Positions 43,388 through 52,412 of a stretch of 64,000 nt of DNA are shown here, one piece after another. The notes below the pieces were generated by a model, which did not search any database, had not been told where the DNA came from, and saw nothing but the letters and a program-made list of their open reading frames with translations. Made by a program: the position numbers and the translations under genes. Numbering within the stretch: position 1 is the stretch's first letter; the number at the start of each line of letters is the position of its first letter. Source of the stretch: JBBREP01 sp963716525 (GTDB lineage: Bacteria > Actinomycetota > Acidimicrobiia > IMCC26256 > PALSA-610); assembly GCA_963716525.1 (NCBI GenBank), contig OY970315.1, positions 1,116,001 to 1,180,000 of the forward strand. Reading direction: 5' to 3'.

Positions 43388-46073
43388 TCAGGCCGCTGGT
43401 TCGGCGATGCGCGCGTGGCTCTCGATGTAGCGCTCGGCCTCGTGCGCGTCGAGCGCTCTGGCGAACAGGTATCCCTGGGCCAGGTGGCAGTGCACGGCGC
43501 GGAGCTGGTCGCGCTGGTGCTCCGTCTCGACGCCCTCGGCAATGATCTCGAGGTGCAACGCGGCACCGAGGTCGAGGAGCCCGCGGACGATGGCAGGGAG
43601 CTGTTCGCGCTCGCCGATCGTGCTCACGAACGATCGGTCGACCTTGAGAATGTCCACCGGGAACTGCCGGAGGTACGACAGCGACGAGTAACCCGTACCG
43701 AAATCGTCGACGGCGACCTTCGGACCGAGGGCTCGCAGTGCTGCGAGCTTCACGGCGATGTCGTCGGCATCGTCGATGAGCACGGTTTCGGTGATCTCGA
43801 ACACGATGCTCGTCGGGTCGGCACCGGTCTCGGCGATCGTGCGGGCGACGCGGCGACACGAAATCGGGACACGCCAACTCGCGCCCGGAGACGTTGATCG
43901 CCATCGTCAGCGGTGTCTCGCTGACGTAGCGCGCCTGCCACTCGGCCGCGGCGCGGCAGGCCGTCTCGAGCACGAAGGCGTCGATCGGAACGATGAGGCC
44001 GTTGTCCTCCGCAATAGGGATGAAACGTTCGGGCGCGATGACGCCGAGCTCGGGGTGGTGCCAGCGCACGAGCGCCTCGAAGCCGGTGAGCGCGCCGGTC
44101 TCGAGCTCGACGACGGGTTGGTACGCAACCGACAGCTCGCCGTGTTCGAGCGCCGCGAACAGGTCGCTCTCGATCCGCAAACGCTCGTCGACAAGCGCCT
44201 GCATCCGCGGCTCGTAGCGCACGGCGCGTGCCTTGCCCGACGCCTTGGCGTGGTACATCGCGATGTCGGCGTCGCGCAGCAGCGAACCTGCGTCCGAGCC
44301 GACCGTGCCGATCGCGATCCCGATGCTCGCCCGGATCGCCACCCGGCCCGAACCGAGGTCGACAGGGTCCTCGAGCGACTGCAGGATGCGTTCGGCGACC
44401 CCCGCGGCCTGCACGTCGACCGGTCCGTTGTGTTCGACCAGCACAGCGAACTCGTCGCCACCGAACCGTGCGACCGTGTCGGCCGTGCGCACAGACTCCC
44501 GAAAGCGGCGTGCGACCACCCGCAGCAACCAGTCACCCGCGTCGTGGCCCAGACTGTCGTTGACGTTCTTGAAGCCGTCGAGATCGATGAACAGCACGGC
44601 GACCGACGCACCCGAACGCGTCGAGCGCCGCAGCGCCTGCTCGAGTCGGTCCCGGAACAGGGTGCGGTTCGGCAGCTCGGTGAGACCGTCGTGGAGCGCA
44701 AGGTGGCGCACCTCACGCTCGGCGAGCTTGCGCCGCGTGACGTCCTGGATGTTCACCACATATCCCCGCACCTCGGGATGCCCGGTGAGGTTCGTGATGC
44801 GCGCCGCGATCCACACGTCGCTCTGGTCGGGGAGGCAGGCCCGAACCTCCACCGGGAACGCCCGGTCGGGCACGAGCGCCGCCTTCGCGAGCGCGGCGCG
44901 CACCTCGTCTCGGTCGTCCTCGTGGATCCCGGCCCAGAACGGCGTGCCGGCCGGCACCCCACCGCCCCGGCCCAACGCCGACACGTCGCCGACCACGGCG
45001 ATCACGCCGGCGTCGGCGTCGAGCACCACCGTCGCGTCGGCGGAGTTCATCGCGAGCGCGTGGAAATAGGCCTCACGCTGCTGCAGCTGCTGCTCGGCGC
45101 GGTCGCGGCATTGCAGCAGCTCGATCGAGCGGGCGATCACGAGCACGCCGAGCGCGGCGGTCGCCAGGAACACGACCCCCGGGTTCAGCTCGCGGCCCGC
45201 GAGCCCGTAGGCAGCGTCGGTTGCGATCGGTACGGCGAAGGCGGCCATTGCCAGTACGAGCCGGCGGGGCCGCAGCCGCGGTGCGGGGCGCGGTGCGTGC
45301 ACGCCGAGCGCGCGCATCGTGGGATGCAGCGCGGCTAGCGCGAAGCACACCTCGCCCGCCACCCACGCGCTGTGCGGCACGACGACCGTCCACGCGCCGG
45401 ACGCGGCGAGCCCGCTGCACACGAGGTAGTACGAGTCGGCGACCACCCACCACGCGAGCCCGATCATGAGCAGTACCGCGGACGTCGATGCGACCCGGCT
45501 CACGAGCAACCGCACGAGGAGCGCGAGGAGCGCGACGTCGATCACGGGGTACGCGGTGAGTACCGCGCGGTCGAGACCGGACAGGTGCTCGACGGTTGTC
45601 GGCGACACGATCACCTCCCACGCGAGGAACGCGCCCACGACCGCGACGGTCGCCATGTCGAGCAGGCCGTCGAGATCGCGGCGGTCGCGCACCGACCGCA
45701 GGATTGTGAGCAGCGCGAGCAGCAGCGCCGCGAGACCCCCCAGATAGAACGGGTCGAAGCCGCCCACGGCGGGCGTCGGGTGGTGCCACAGCCACGTGTA
45801 CGCGGCGGCCCACTGGTCGCCGAACGCGGTCGCGCCCATGAACACTGCGATCCAACCCCACACACCGGGGCGCAACGGCCGCCGGCGGATGACCGCGCCG
45901 ACGAGCACCACCGCGGTGATCATCGACGCGGCTGGGTTGAGCAACCAGGGCGACACACCCGCGACGGCGAGCGCCTGGCTCGCCGTCAGCAGCACACCAA
46001 CGGCGAGCGCCGCCGGCCACCATTGCGGCGGACCGCACGGGTGGGGCTGGTCGGTGCGGTCCACCGTATACAT
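43388..46073 (-). CDS. Membrane GGDEF-EAL cyclic-di-GMP enzyme (frame broken)
   Basis: About 895 residues after a GAGGTG ribosome-binding site (ATG 46073). Eight or more membrane helices occupy residues 20-310, then a PAS domain (about 330-440). GGDEF follows (RFGGDEFAVL) with the inhibitory I-site RTAD five residues before it. EAL has FEALVRWHHP, then VDDFGTGYSSL and IIAEGVET. The frame breaks at about 43848-43858 after CPDFVS and resumes one base on as RRVARTIAETGADPTS, ending at 43388. A lost GC accounts for it. Both synthase and phosphodiesterase motifs are intact. It leads the run to the copper fusion gene and tadA. Confidence 0.85.
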
Positions 46074-46170
46074 GACGTCACCTCGTTCAACGGCCTGGAG
46101 CGGCACCGGGAACGTTGTCGTCAGGTTGGGTGGACGAACCGCAGCGCTCCCTGACCTCCGGCGCTGGAGA

Positions 46171-46184
46171 AAGGACCTTGGTCC
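46171..46184 (-). promoter_or_regulatory. Palindromic operator-like site upstream of the GGDEF-EAL gene
   Basis: Read on the minus strand this is GGGACCAAGGTCCT, an inverted repeat GGACC-AA-GGTCC. It fits the spacing of the mycobacterial DosR box (GGGACTWWAGTCCC) at most positions. It lies about 100 bases before the ATG at 46073. The remainder of 46074-46343 holds the tandem repeat at 46275 and no gene. No DosR or DosS homologue is in the window. Confidence 0.35.
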
Positions 46185-46274
46185 CGTCAACCCGAGCACG
46201 GCCCGGCAACCCACCCCGGAGCACGGGGCGGGCGGCCCGGCACGACGCCGAGCCGCCCGCTGTGGGTGCCCCCG

Positions 46275-46326
46275 ATCAGATGGGTGGGTCAGATGGGTGC
46301 AGTCAGACGGGTGCAGTCAGGTGCAT
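46275..46326. repeat. 14-bp tandem repeat, about 3.7 copies
   Basis: Units read atcagatgggtggg, tcagatgggtgcag, tcagacgggtgcag and a partial tcaggtgcat. It lies between the phospholipase stop (46344) and the GGDEF-EAL gene. No function is evident; such short arrays often vary in copy number between strains. Confidence 0.6.
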
Positions 46327-46343
46327 ACGCGATGCGGATGCGG

Positions 46344-48188
46344 TCACCCGACGGGTTCGCCAGTCTGGGGATCGAGGGTGAACGGCGCCGCGTTCGGCGG
46401 TGCGTCGAAGCCGTGCCTGGCGCCGAAGTCGAACATGGCCCGCAACGATCCCGCGACCGCGTCGAAGCTGCCGCTGATGCGGGGCAACTTCCAGTTGTCC
46501 TCCACGAAGCGGATCACCGACGACTGGTCGGTCAAGGTGTGGTCGACGACGTTCTGCTTCGCCCACGACGACACGACGATGAACGGCTGGCGCCCGCCGT
46601 AGCCGCAACGCCCGGCCTCACCGGCGATCGGGGTGCCGCTCCCGCAGTGCCCCGCACCCGTCAGCGCGTCGGCGACGCTCTGCGAGGGGTTCGTCACACC
46701 CGAGTACGCGTGGTCGTACCAGCCGTCCGAGTCGTCGTAGAGGACGACGGCGGCAGTGCTGTTCCAATCGGGCGTGCGCTGGAGCGCGTTGATCTCACGC
46801 ACGATGAACCGCTGCTCGTCGATCGGATCCGAGTACGCGGCGTGGCCGTCTTCGAACCCGGAGGCCTTGAGGAAGCTCACCGACGGCAACGCGTCCGCGG
46901 GCAGGTTGCCCTGGCTGATCCCCGCAACCAGCTGGTCGAAGTCGCTCATGTCGTACTGGTGATTCGGCGTGTCGAACTGCGGCTGGCCGTGCCAGTAGTG
47001 CTGGGTGTCGGTGCCGATCGTGCGCAGCGCTTGCAGCGTGTCGGAGCCGTGGGCGTCCGCGGGCAGGGTGATGTGGTGCGGGTTGGCGGTCGACGCGTAG
47101 TACTGGAACGGCTGGTGGTGCGGGATGTAGTCGTCCTTGTAGCCGTACTGACCGGTTCCGGTCTGACCCACCGGGAGCCCGGCGCCGACCGGGTGCAGCG
47201 CGTTGCAGATGCCCTGGTTCGACGAGTGCGGCACTGTGCTGTTGAAGCCGGCGTTCTTGAACTCGTCGGGCTGGAACACCGATGTCTTCTGACCACTCCG
47301 ACCAACTGCAGCGGCGGCCGTCTTGAACGTGGTCGTCGGGCGGAACCCACCCTCGAAGAAGCCCCAGGAGATGCGTCGGGCGTTCAGCTCGTCGCCGATG
47401 TTCTTCCCGCTCATCGCGACGGCGTTACGCGTGGAGCAGTCGTCCCAGTACGGCTGGGCGTCGCTCGTGAGCGAGTAGCCGCCATGGCCGTCGGCGGTGA
47501 GGTCGGCGTTCGGTGACTGCGGGGTGGCGATCGACGGGCTGTTCGCAGTGTGCGCCATGTCGACCTTGCCGGTGTTGCCCGACGCGAGGTTGATCGCGCC
47601 CGGCGACGACGGTCCGAACGTGGTGCCGTATGAGTTGTCGTTCATCGCGTACTGCTGCGCGTAGTTCCACAACGCGGAGACCGTGTTGCCGTCGTAGTAG
47701 TTCATGACGTCACCGGCCACGCACGACCCGCCCTCGGGCGACGTGCCCGTGGCGTTGCCGACCGTCTGCGGGAACTTGTCCATGAGCCCGCCATCGAACG
47801 CGCGCTGCTCGTCGTTGTAGTTGTGGTCCTGGTCGCAGGTGAGCACGTCGTGCACGTTCGACGGGTCGTAGCGCCGGGGGTTCACGCCGTTCGGGTTTGC
47901 CGTCAGCAGCGTGCCCGACAGGCCGTTCGCCGAAGGCGTGCCCGCCTTCGGCGTGAACGGTTCGCCGGAGCCGTTCGTGGCGTTCGGATACGTGCCGAAG
48001 TAGTGATCGAACGACACGTTCTCCTGGAAGATCACGACAAGGTGCTTGATCGGCGTCGTGGGTGCCGGCCAGTCGCCCGGCTTGGCCGCAGCCGACGTGA
48101 CGCCGGCCGTCGGGCCGAGCAGCGCCGCGGCCGCCAACGCCGTGGCCGCCGCGCTCGTAGCGAGCATGCGTGTTCGAGTGATGCGCAA
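46344..48188 (-). CDS. Secreted phosphoesterase, phospholipase C / acid phosphatase family
   Basis: A 614-residue exported enzyme. The signal peptide (MRITRTRMLATSAAATALAA) has a likely cleavage near TSA-AA at about residue 34. IKHLVVIFQENVSFDHYFGTYP is the hallmark metal/nucleophile region of the PLC/AcpA family (E-N-x-S-F-D-H-Y-F-G). VVLYDDSDGWYDHAYSG and RQPFIVVSSWAKQN are later active-site strands. It would release phosphate or phosphoalcohol from phospholipids or phosphomonoesters outside the cell. No phosphate-response box was recognised upstream. Confidence 0.88.
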   Translation of the reverse strand: MRITRTRMLATSAAATALAAAALLGPTAGVTSAAAKPGDWPAPTTPIKHLVVIFQENVSFDHYFGTYPNATNGSGEPFTPKAGTPSANGLSGTLLTANPNGVNPRRYDPSNVHDVLTCDQDHNYNDEQRAFDGGLMDKFPQTVGNATGTSPEGGSCVAGDVMNYYDGNTVSALWNYAQQYAMNDNSYGTTFGPSSPGAINLASGNTGKVDMAHTANSPSIATPQSPNADLTADGHGGYSLTSDAQPYWDDCSTRNAVAMSGKNIGDELNARRISWGFFEGGFRPTTTFKTAAAAVGRSGQKTSVFQPDEFKNAGFNSTVPHSSNQGICNALHPVGAGLPVGQTGTGQYGYKDDYIPHHQPFQYYASTANPHHITLPADAHGSDTLQALRTIGTDTQHYWHGQPQFDTPNHQYDMSDFDQLVAGISQGNLPADALPSVSFLKASGFEDGHAAYSDPIDEQRFIVREINALQRTPDWNSTAAVVLYDDSDGWYDHAYSGVTNPSQSVADALTGAGHCGSGTPIAGEAGRCGYGGRQPFIVVSSWAKQNVVDHTLTDQSSVIRFVEDNWKLPRISGSFDAVAGSLRAMFDFGARHGFDAPPNAAPFTLDPQTGEPVG

Positions 48189-48318
48189 GGCCTTCTCCGT
48201 TCTCTGGGCTGACCCCCGCCTGCACCACCCAAGCCCACGAACCTTGCGCCATCACCTCCGATTCGTCGCGGCGCGGTATACGCCGAGTGAACAGTTCGAG
48301 CGCGCGCGATGGCCGAGC

Positions 48319-48759
48319 TCAGCCCGGGGTCAGCCCTGGGGTCGGCATGTCGACCATCACCATCCACGGCGTGCCGAAGCGGTCGACGCACATGCCGAAC
48401 GCGGGCGAGAAGAACGTGTCGCTGATCGGCTGCTGCACCTCGCCGCCCTGGGCCAGCGCGTCGAAGACGCGGCGGGCCTCGGCCGTGTCGGCGAGCGACA
48501 CGTTCACGCACATGCCGGTCACCTTGCCGGCGAAGTGGCCCATCGGGTCGTCGGCGCCCATCAGCAGGCCGGTGTCGTTCATGAGCGCGGCATGCATGAC
48601 CGCGTTCGGGTTCACACCTTCGGGCGGCGGTCCCGCATCGGCGGGCCCGTCGCTCATGCCCAGCAGCACGAGCTCGCCGCCGAAGATCTCCTTGTAGCGG
48701 GTGAACGCCTCCCGGCAGTTGCCGGCGAATGCGAGGTAGGGGCGGTACGCCATCGTCAT
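48319..48759 (-). CDS. PhnB-like VOC protein
   Basis: A 146-residue VOC protein of the PhnB/YqjF branch. It starts MTMAYRPYLAFAGNCREAFT (ATG 48759 or 48753), with YKEIFGGELVLLGMSD, then ALMNDTGLLMGAD and the end FGMCVDRFGTPWMVMVD. Members lack strong metal ligands and are not known to act in phosphonate metabolism. It is the last of four full VOC-type genes or fragments in this window. Confidence 0.82.
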   Translation of the reverse strand: MTMAYRPYLAFAGNCREAFTRYKEIFGGELVLLGMSDGPADAGPPPEGVNPNAVMHAALMNDTGLLMGADDPMGHFAGKVTGMCVNVSLADTAEARRVFDALAQGGEVQQPISDTFFSPAFGMCVDRFGTPWMVMVDMPTPGLTPG

Positions 48760-48972
48760 CTCCTGGGGTCGTGGGGTCGTGAGGTGTCCGTTGCCAGAGG
48801 AGACGCCGAACCCGCCGCGAACTCATCGGCGCGGCTGCACGGTACGCCGACCGGCCACCGTCGGGTCCGGACAGTCCGCAGCATGTTCGGAACCGAGGCC
48901 GTACAGTCGCATCGTCCACGGCCCGGCACGCGATTGCGGGGCCTGAAGAACTCGACGGAAGAGCACGCTCCG

Positions 48973-50115
48973 ATGCAGATCGTGGTGTTAGGTGCTGGCT
49001 TCGGCGGCCTCGAAGTGACGACGCTGCTTGCTGACGCGCTCGGTGACGAGATCGACGTGGTGTTGATCGACCGGACCGACGGGTTCGTGCTCGGCTTCTC
49101 GAAGCTCGACGTGATGTTCGGGCGGACCGAGGCCGAGTCCGTGCACCACGCGTATCGCGACATCGTCAAGCCCGGCGTGCGTTTCGTGCAGGCTTCGGTG
49201 CAGTCGATCGACCCGGCGACCCGCCACGTGGTGACCGACGCCGGGTCGTTCGATGCCGACGTCCTGGTGGTCGCGCTCGGTGCCGAGCTCGATCCGGGCG
49301 CCACTCCAGGTCTCGTCGAAGGCGGCTACGACTTCTACACCGAGGCCAGCGCGTTCGCGCTCCGCGAGGTGCTCGAACAGTTCGCGGGCGGCCGCGTCGT
49401 AGTCGGCGTGACGTCGACGCCGTTCAAGTGCCCTCCTGCGCCGAGTGAAACCGCGCTGATGGTGCACGACTACCTCACACGGCGCGGGCTGCGTGATCTG
49501 TCCGAGATCTCGCTCGTGATGCCGCTGCCCGTTCCTATCCCCCCGTCGCCACAGGCGTCGCAGGCGCTGCTCGCCGCGTTCGCCGAGCGCAACATCACGT
49601 TTCATGGGAACCAGGCGGTGCGCGGGCTCGACCCCGAGCACAAGACCGTCATCCTGGCCGACGGCGCGACGTTGCCGTACGACCTGTTCCTCGGCGTGCC
49701 CGTGCACCGTGCCCCTGCGGTCGTCGCGGACTGCGCGCTCTGCGTCGACGGCTGGATCCCCGTCGACCCGCACACGCTCGAGACCGGTTTCCCGGGCGTG
49801 TACGCCGTCGGTGACGTCACGAGCGTCGGCACGCCGAAAGCTGGCGTGTTCGCCGAAGGTCAGGGTGCGGTCGTCGCCGACCAGATCATCGCCGGCATCC
49901 GCGGCGATCGCGAGCCACGCACCTACGACGGGCGCGGCATCTGCTACCTCGAGTTCGGCGACGACCTCGTCGCGCGCGTCGACGTGATGTTTCGCAGCGG
50001 CGAGAAGCCGGCCGGCCAGTTCGATGCCCCGTCCGCGGCCTACACGGACGACAAGGCCGACTTCGGCACGACCCGCATCCGGCGCTGGTTCGGCCGCGAC
50101 TGGACGGCGCACTGA
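48973..50115 (+). CDS. Sulfide:quinone oxidoreductase-like flavoprotein
   Basis: A 380-residue FAD-dependent pyridine nucleotide-disulfide oxidoreductase. FAD motif MQIVVLGAGFGGLEVTTLL; second motif GVYAVGDVTSVGTPKAG. The internal stretch VGVTSTPFKCPPAPSETALM contains the single cysteine typical of actinobacterial SQR/type II NADH dehydrogenase-like proteins. The three cysteines of true SQR are not all found, so sulfide oxidation is uncertain; an NDH-2-like quinone reductase or thiol oxidase is equally possible. Confidence 0.78.
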   Translation: MQIVVLGAGFGGLEVTTLLADALGDEIDVVLIDRTDGFVLGFSKLDVMFGRTEAESVHHAYRDIVKPGVRFVQASVQSIDPATRHVVTDAGSFDADVLVVALGAELDPGATPGLVEGGYDFYTEASAFALREVLEQFAGGRVVVGVTSTPFKCPPAPSETALMVHDYLTRRGLRDLSEISLVMPLPVPIPPSPQASQALLAAFAERNITFHGNQAVRGLDPEHKTVILADGATLPYDLFLGVPVHRAPAVVADCALCVDGWIPVDPHTLETGFPGVYAVGDVTSVGTPKAGVFAEGQGAVVADQIIAGIRGDREPRTYDGRGICYLEFGDDLVARVDVMFRSGEKPAGQFDAPSAAYTDDKADFGTTRIRRWFGRDWTAH

Positions 50116-50201
50116 GAGCCTCGACCGCGCGCCGGCCCCGCACGAGGTGGTCGCCCGGTCCGACCGGCGCGGATGTCCAACCTGGTTCGCACGATCGACG
50201 A

Positions 50202-50465
50202 TCAACCCGAGCGCGAGCGACGGCGGCGCCGCGGCCGCCAGCGCACGGCGAGGTACACCAGCGAGAGGACGACGAGGACGGCCACAAGGACGTACTTCGG
50301 CGCATCCGGGAACAGGGTCTGCAGCGACGTGTAGGAGAGCACGAAGAGCAGGATGTTCAGCACGTCTTCCGACATTCCGCTCCGGCGATTGATCGCCACG
50401 TCGTATCGCGCCGTCACGTCCTGCAACCGGGATCTCATGGGAGTGCCGGTCTCGTGCGCAGTCAT
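50202..50465 (-). CDS. Small membrane protein
   Basis: An 87-residue protein from ATG 50465. Two hydrophobic stretches (LNILLFVLSYTSLQTLF and YVLVAVLVVLSLVYLAVRW) are separated by a short loop. It ends in RPRRRRRSRSG, which would lie in the cytoplasm. No family recognised. It precedes nothing on its strand and follows the RmlD-like gene by about 40 bases, so co-transcription is likely. Confidence 0.6.
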   Translation of the reverse strand: MTAHETGTPMRSRLQDVTARYDVAINRRSGMSEDVLNILLFVLSYTSLQTLFPDAPKYVLVAVLVVLSLVYLAVRWRPRRRRRSRSG

Positions 50466-50505
50466 CCTCGCGATCGAGTTCGTGGGAAGCAGTCGCCGAC
50501 GCCAC

Positions 50506-51369
50506 TCACGCGGGTGGCGCATCCGCAACCGGTCCGCTGCTCCGCGGGGCGGCCTCGCGGAGCACCTGCGACGGGTTCCAGCCGAGCTCGGCGCGGGCGC
50601 GGGCGTCGGCGAACGCGATGTCACGAGGACGCGCTGCGCCCGCGGGCGTGGTGACCGCCTCGACGGCGGCGCGTGCGATGCCGAGGTGATCGACCACTCG
50701 CAAGGCGATCTCGTAGCGCGTCAGTCGTTCGGCGCCCGCGAGGTGCCACGTTCCGCTCCGGGCCGCAGCGCCGAGTGTTGCAATCCTCCAGACCGCGGCG
50801 GCCACCTCCTTCGCGAGCGCCGGTTGCCGGGTCTCGTCCACGAACCATCGCGTCGTCGTGCCCTGCGCCGCGGCGGCACGGATCTCACGCACCACGTGAT
50901 CGTCGGGATCGCACGACACGAGCAACGGCAGCCTCACGATCGCCGCCGTGCTCGAGCCTTGTCGCACGACGGCTTCAGCTGCCGCCTTCCAGCGACCGTA
51001 ATCCCATACGGGATCGGGCACCGACGCCTCGTCGTGTGCGATGCCGTCGCCGCCGAACACGGCGTCGGTGGAGATGAACACGATGCCGGCACCGACTGCG
51101 CAGGCGGCGTCGACCACATGCTCGGTCGCGTCGACAATCGACGCACGGTCGTGCGCGTACGCCGCGTGGACGACCAACGACGGACGCGTTCGCTGCACGG
51201 CCGCCATCGTGGCGCGGGCGTCGCGGAGGTCGGCGCGCACTGCCGAGATGCCGGGAACGCTGCTCCGGTGTGTGAGCGCGACGACTCGCGTGTCACGCGG
51301 CCGGGTCGTCACGAGCCAGTGGCCGAGCAGGCCGCTCGCACCGGTGAGGAGCACGGGTCGCGTCGGCAC
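50506..51369 (-). CDS. RmlD-like NAD(P)-dependent sugar reductase
   Basis: A 287-residue extended SDR from GTG 51369 (ATG 51432 would add 21 residues). LLTGASGLLGHWLV is the nucleotide motif. VFISTDAVFGGD and WDYGRWKAAAE carry Thr and the Tyr/Lys pair (Y-x3-K), and GTWHLAGAERLTRYE is the RmlD-type end. dTDP-4-dehydrorhamnose reductase is the closest named activity, but no rmlA, rmlB or rmlC is nearby. It could also reduce the product of gmd. Confidence 0.78.
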   Translation of the reverse strand: MPTRPVLLTGASGLLGHWLVTTRPRDTRVVALTHRSSVPGISAVRADLRDARATMAAVQRTRPSLVVHAAYAHDRASIVDATEHVVDAACAVGAGIVFISTDAVFGGDGIAHDEASVPDPVWDYGRWKAAAEAVVRQGSSTAAIVRLPLLVSCDPDDHVVREIRAAAAQGTTTRWFVDETRQPALAKEVAAAVWRIATLGAAARSGTWHLAGAERLTRYEIALRVVDHLGIARAAVEAVTTPAGAARPRDIAFADARARAELGWNPSQVLREAAPRSSGPVADAPPA

Positions 51370-51516
51370 CGCGCTCGTCCCGCCGGCATCTCCCGAGCAC
51401 GCGCCGACTGACACCCGCCCACCCTGGCGCATCCTCGACCGCTCGGGCCAGCGATCCCGCCGAAGAGGCCGGGTTTCCCGGTCGTGGCTGGACCCTCGCT
51501 CGGTACCGTGGTCGGC

Positions 51517-52412
51517 GTGGCGGCCGTGCGTCCTGTGCTCATCGACATGTCCGACGAGGTGTGGGCACGAATCCGGCGCGCGTCGAAGGTCTGACCGACG
51601 CGGAGTACCTCTGGGAGCCCGCGCCCGGCTGCTGGACGCTCCGCGCCCGCGCCGACGGCACGTGGGTCGCCGACTGGCCGCTCCCCCGGCCCGAGCCCGA
51701 ACCGTTCACGACGATCGCGTGGCGGATGTGGCATCTCATCGACATGTACGGCGAGGACCGCGCGCCGCGCTGGCTCGACGTCCCGCCGCAAGGACCGCCA
51801 GTCGGCTTCGACGGCCCGGATCGAACGGCACCACCAAGCGCGGCAGAAGCCGTGCGCATGTTGGAGCGCGCGCACCGCCGGTGGGACGCGCATCTCGCGC
51901 TCGCGTCCGAAGAGACACTTGGCGAGGTGATCGGACCGGTGGCCGGTCCGCAGTATGCCGACCGCACCAAGGCGGCATACGTGATGCACATGCTCGACGA
52001 GTACATCCACCACGGCGCCGAGATCGCTCTGCTGCGCGACCTCTGGCGTTGGCAACATCCGCTCGCGGACGGCGCCCGGGCCGAACGGATCATCCGCGGC
52101 GATGCGAGTGCCGTCGATGAACTCGGCGACGCGGACCGAACGGCCGACCTCGTCGATCTCGCGGCGAGCTACGGCAGGTGGCAGATCGTCGAGACACTCG
52201 TGCGGCGAGGTGCACCCGTGAGCAATACCGGTCGTACGCCGCTCCACATGGCTGCGGGCGCCGGCGAGCTCGATGTGGTGAAGACGCTGCTCGACCACGG
52301 CGCCGACCCCACAGCAACCGACCCCCAGTTCCATGCCACCCCGCGGCAATGGGCCCAGTTCCTGCACCATGCGCCCGTCGTCGAATACCTCACCGAGATC
52401 GCCGAGAACTGA
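51517..52412 (+). CDS. DinB-superfamily protein fused to ankyrin repeats (frame broken)
   Basis: About 298 residues. From GTG 51517 the frame reads MAAVRPVLIDMSDEVWARIR. It breaks at about 51574-51585 and continues VEGLTDAEYLWEPAPGCW, the normal DinB N-terminal order. A base is missing (or two are extra). The DinB four-helix bundle has histidine ligands at MWHLIDMYGED and YIHHGAEIALLRDL. From about residue 205, LVDLAASYGRWQIVETLVRRG, TPLHMAAGAGELDVVKTLLD and a third part-unit are ankyrin repeats. DinB enzymes include thiol transferases (mycothiol, bacillithiol). The fusion partner suggests protein binding. Confidence 0.8.

Noticed and set aside
46074..46343. c-di-GMP (GEMM) riboswitch before the GGDEF-EAL gene
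   Set aside because: The conserved GEMM segments are absent; only a palindrome and a tandem repeat are seen.
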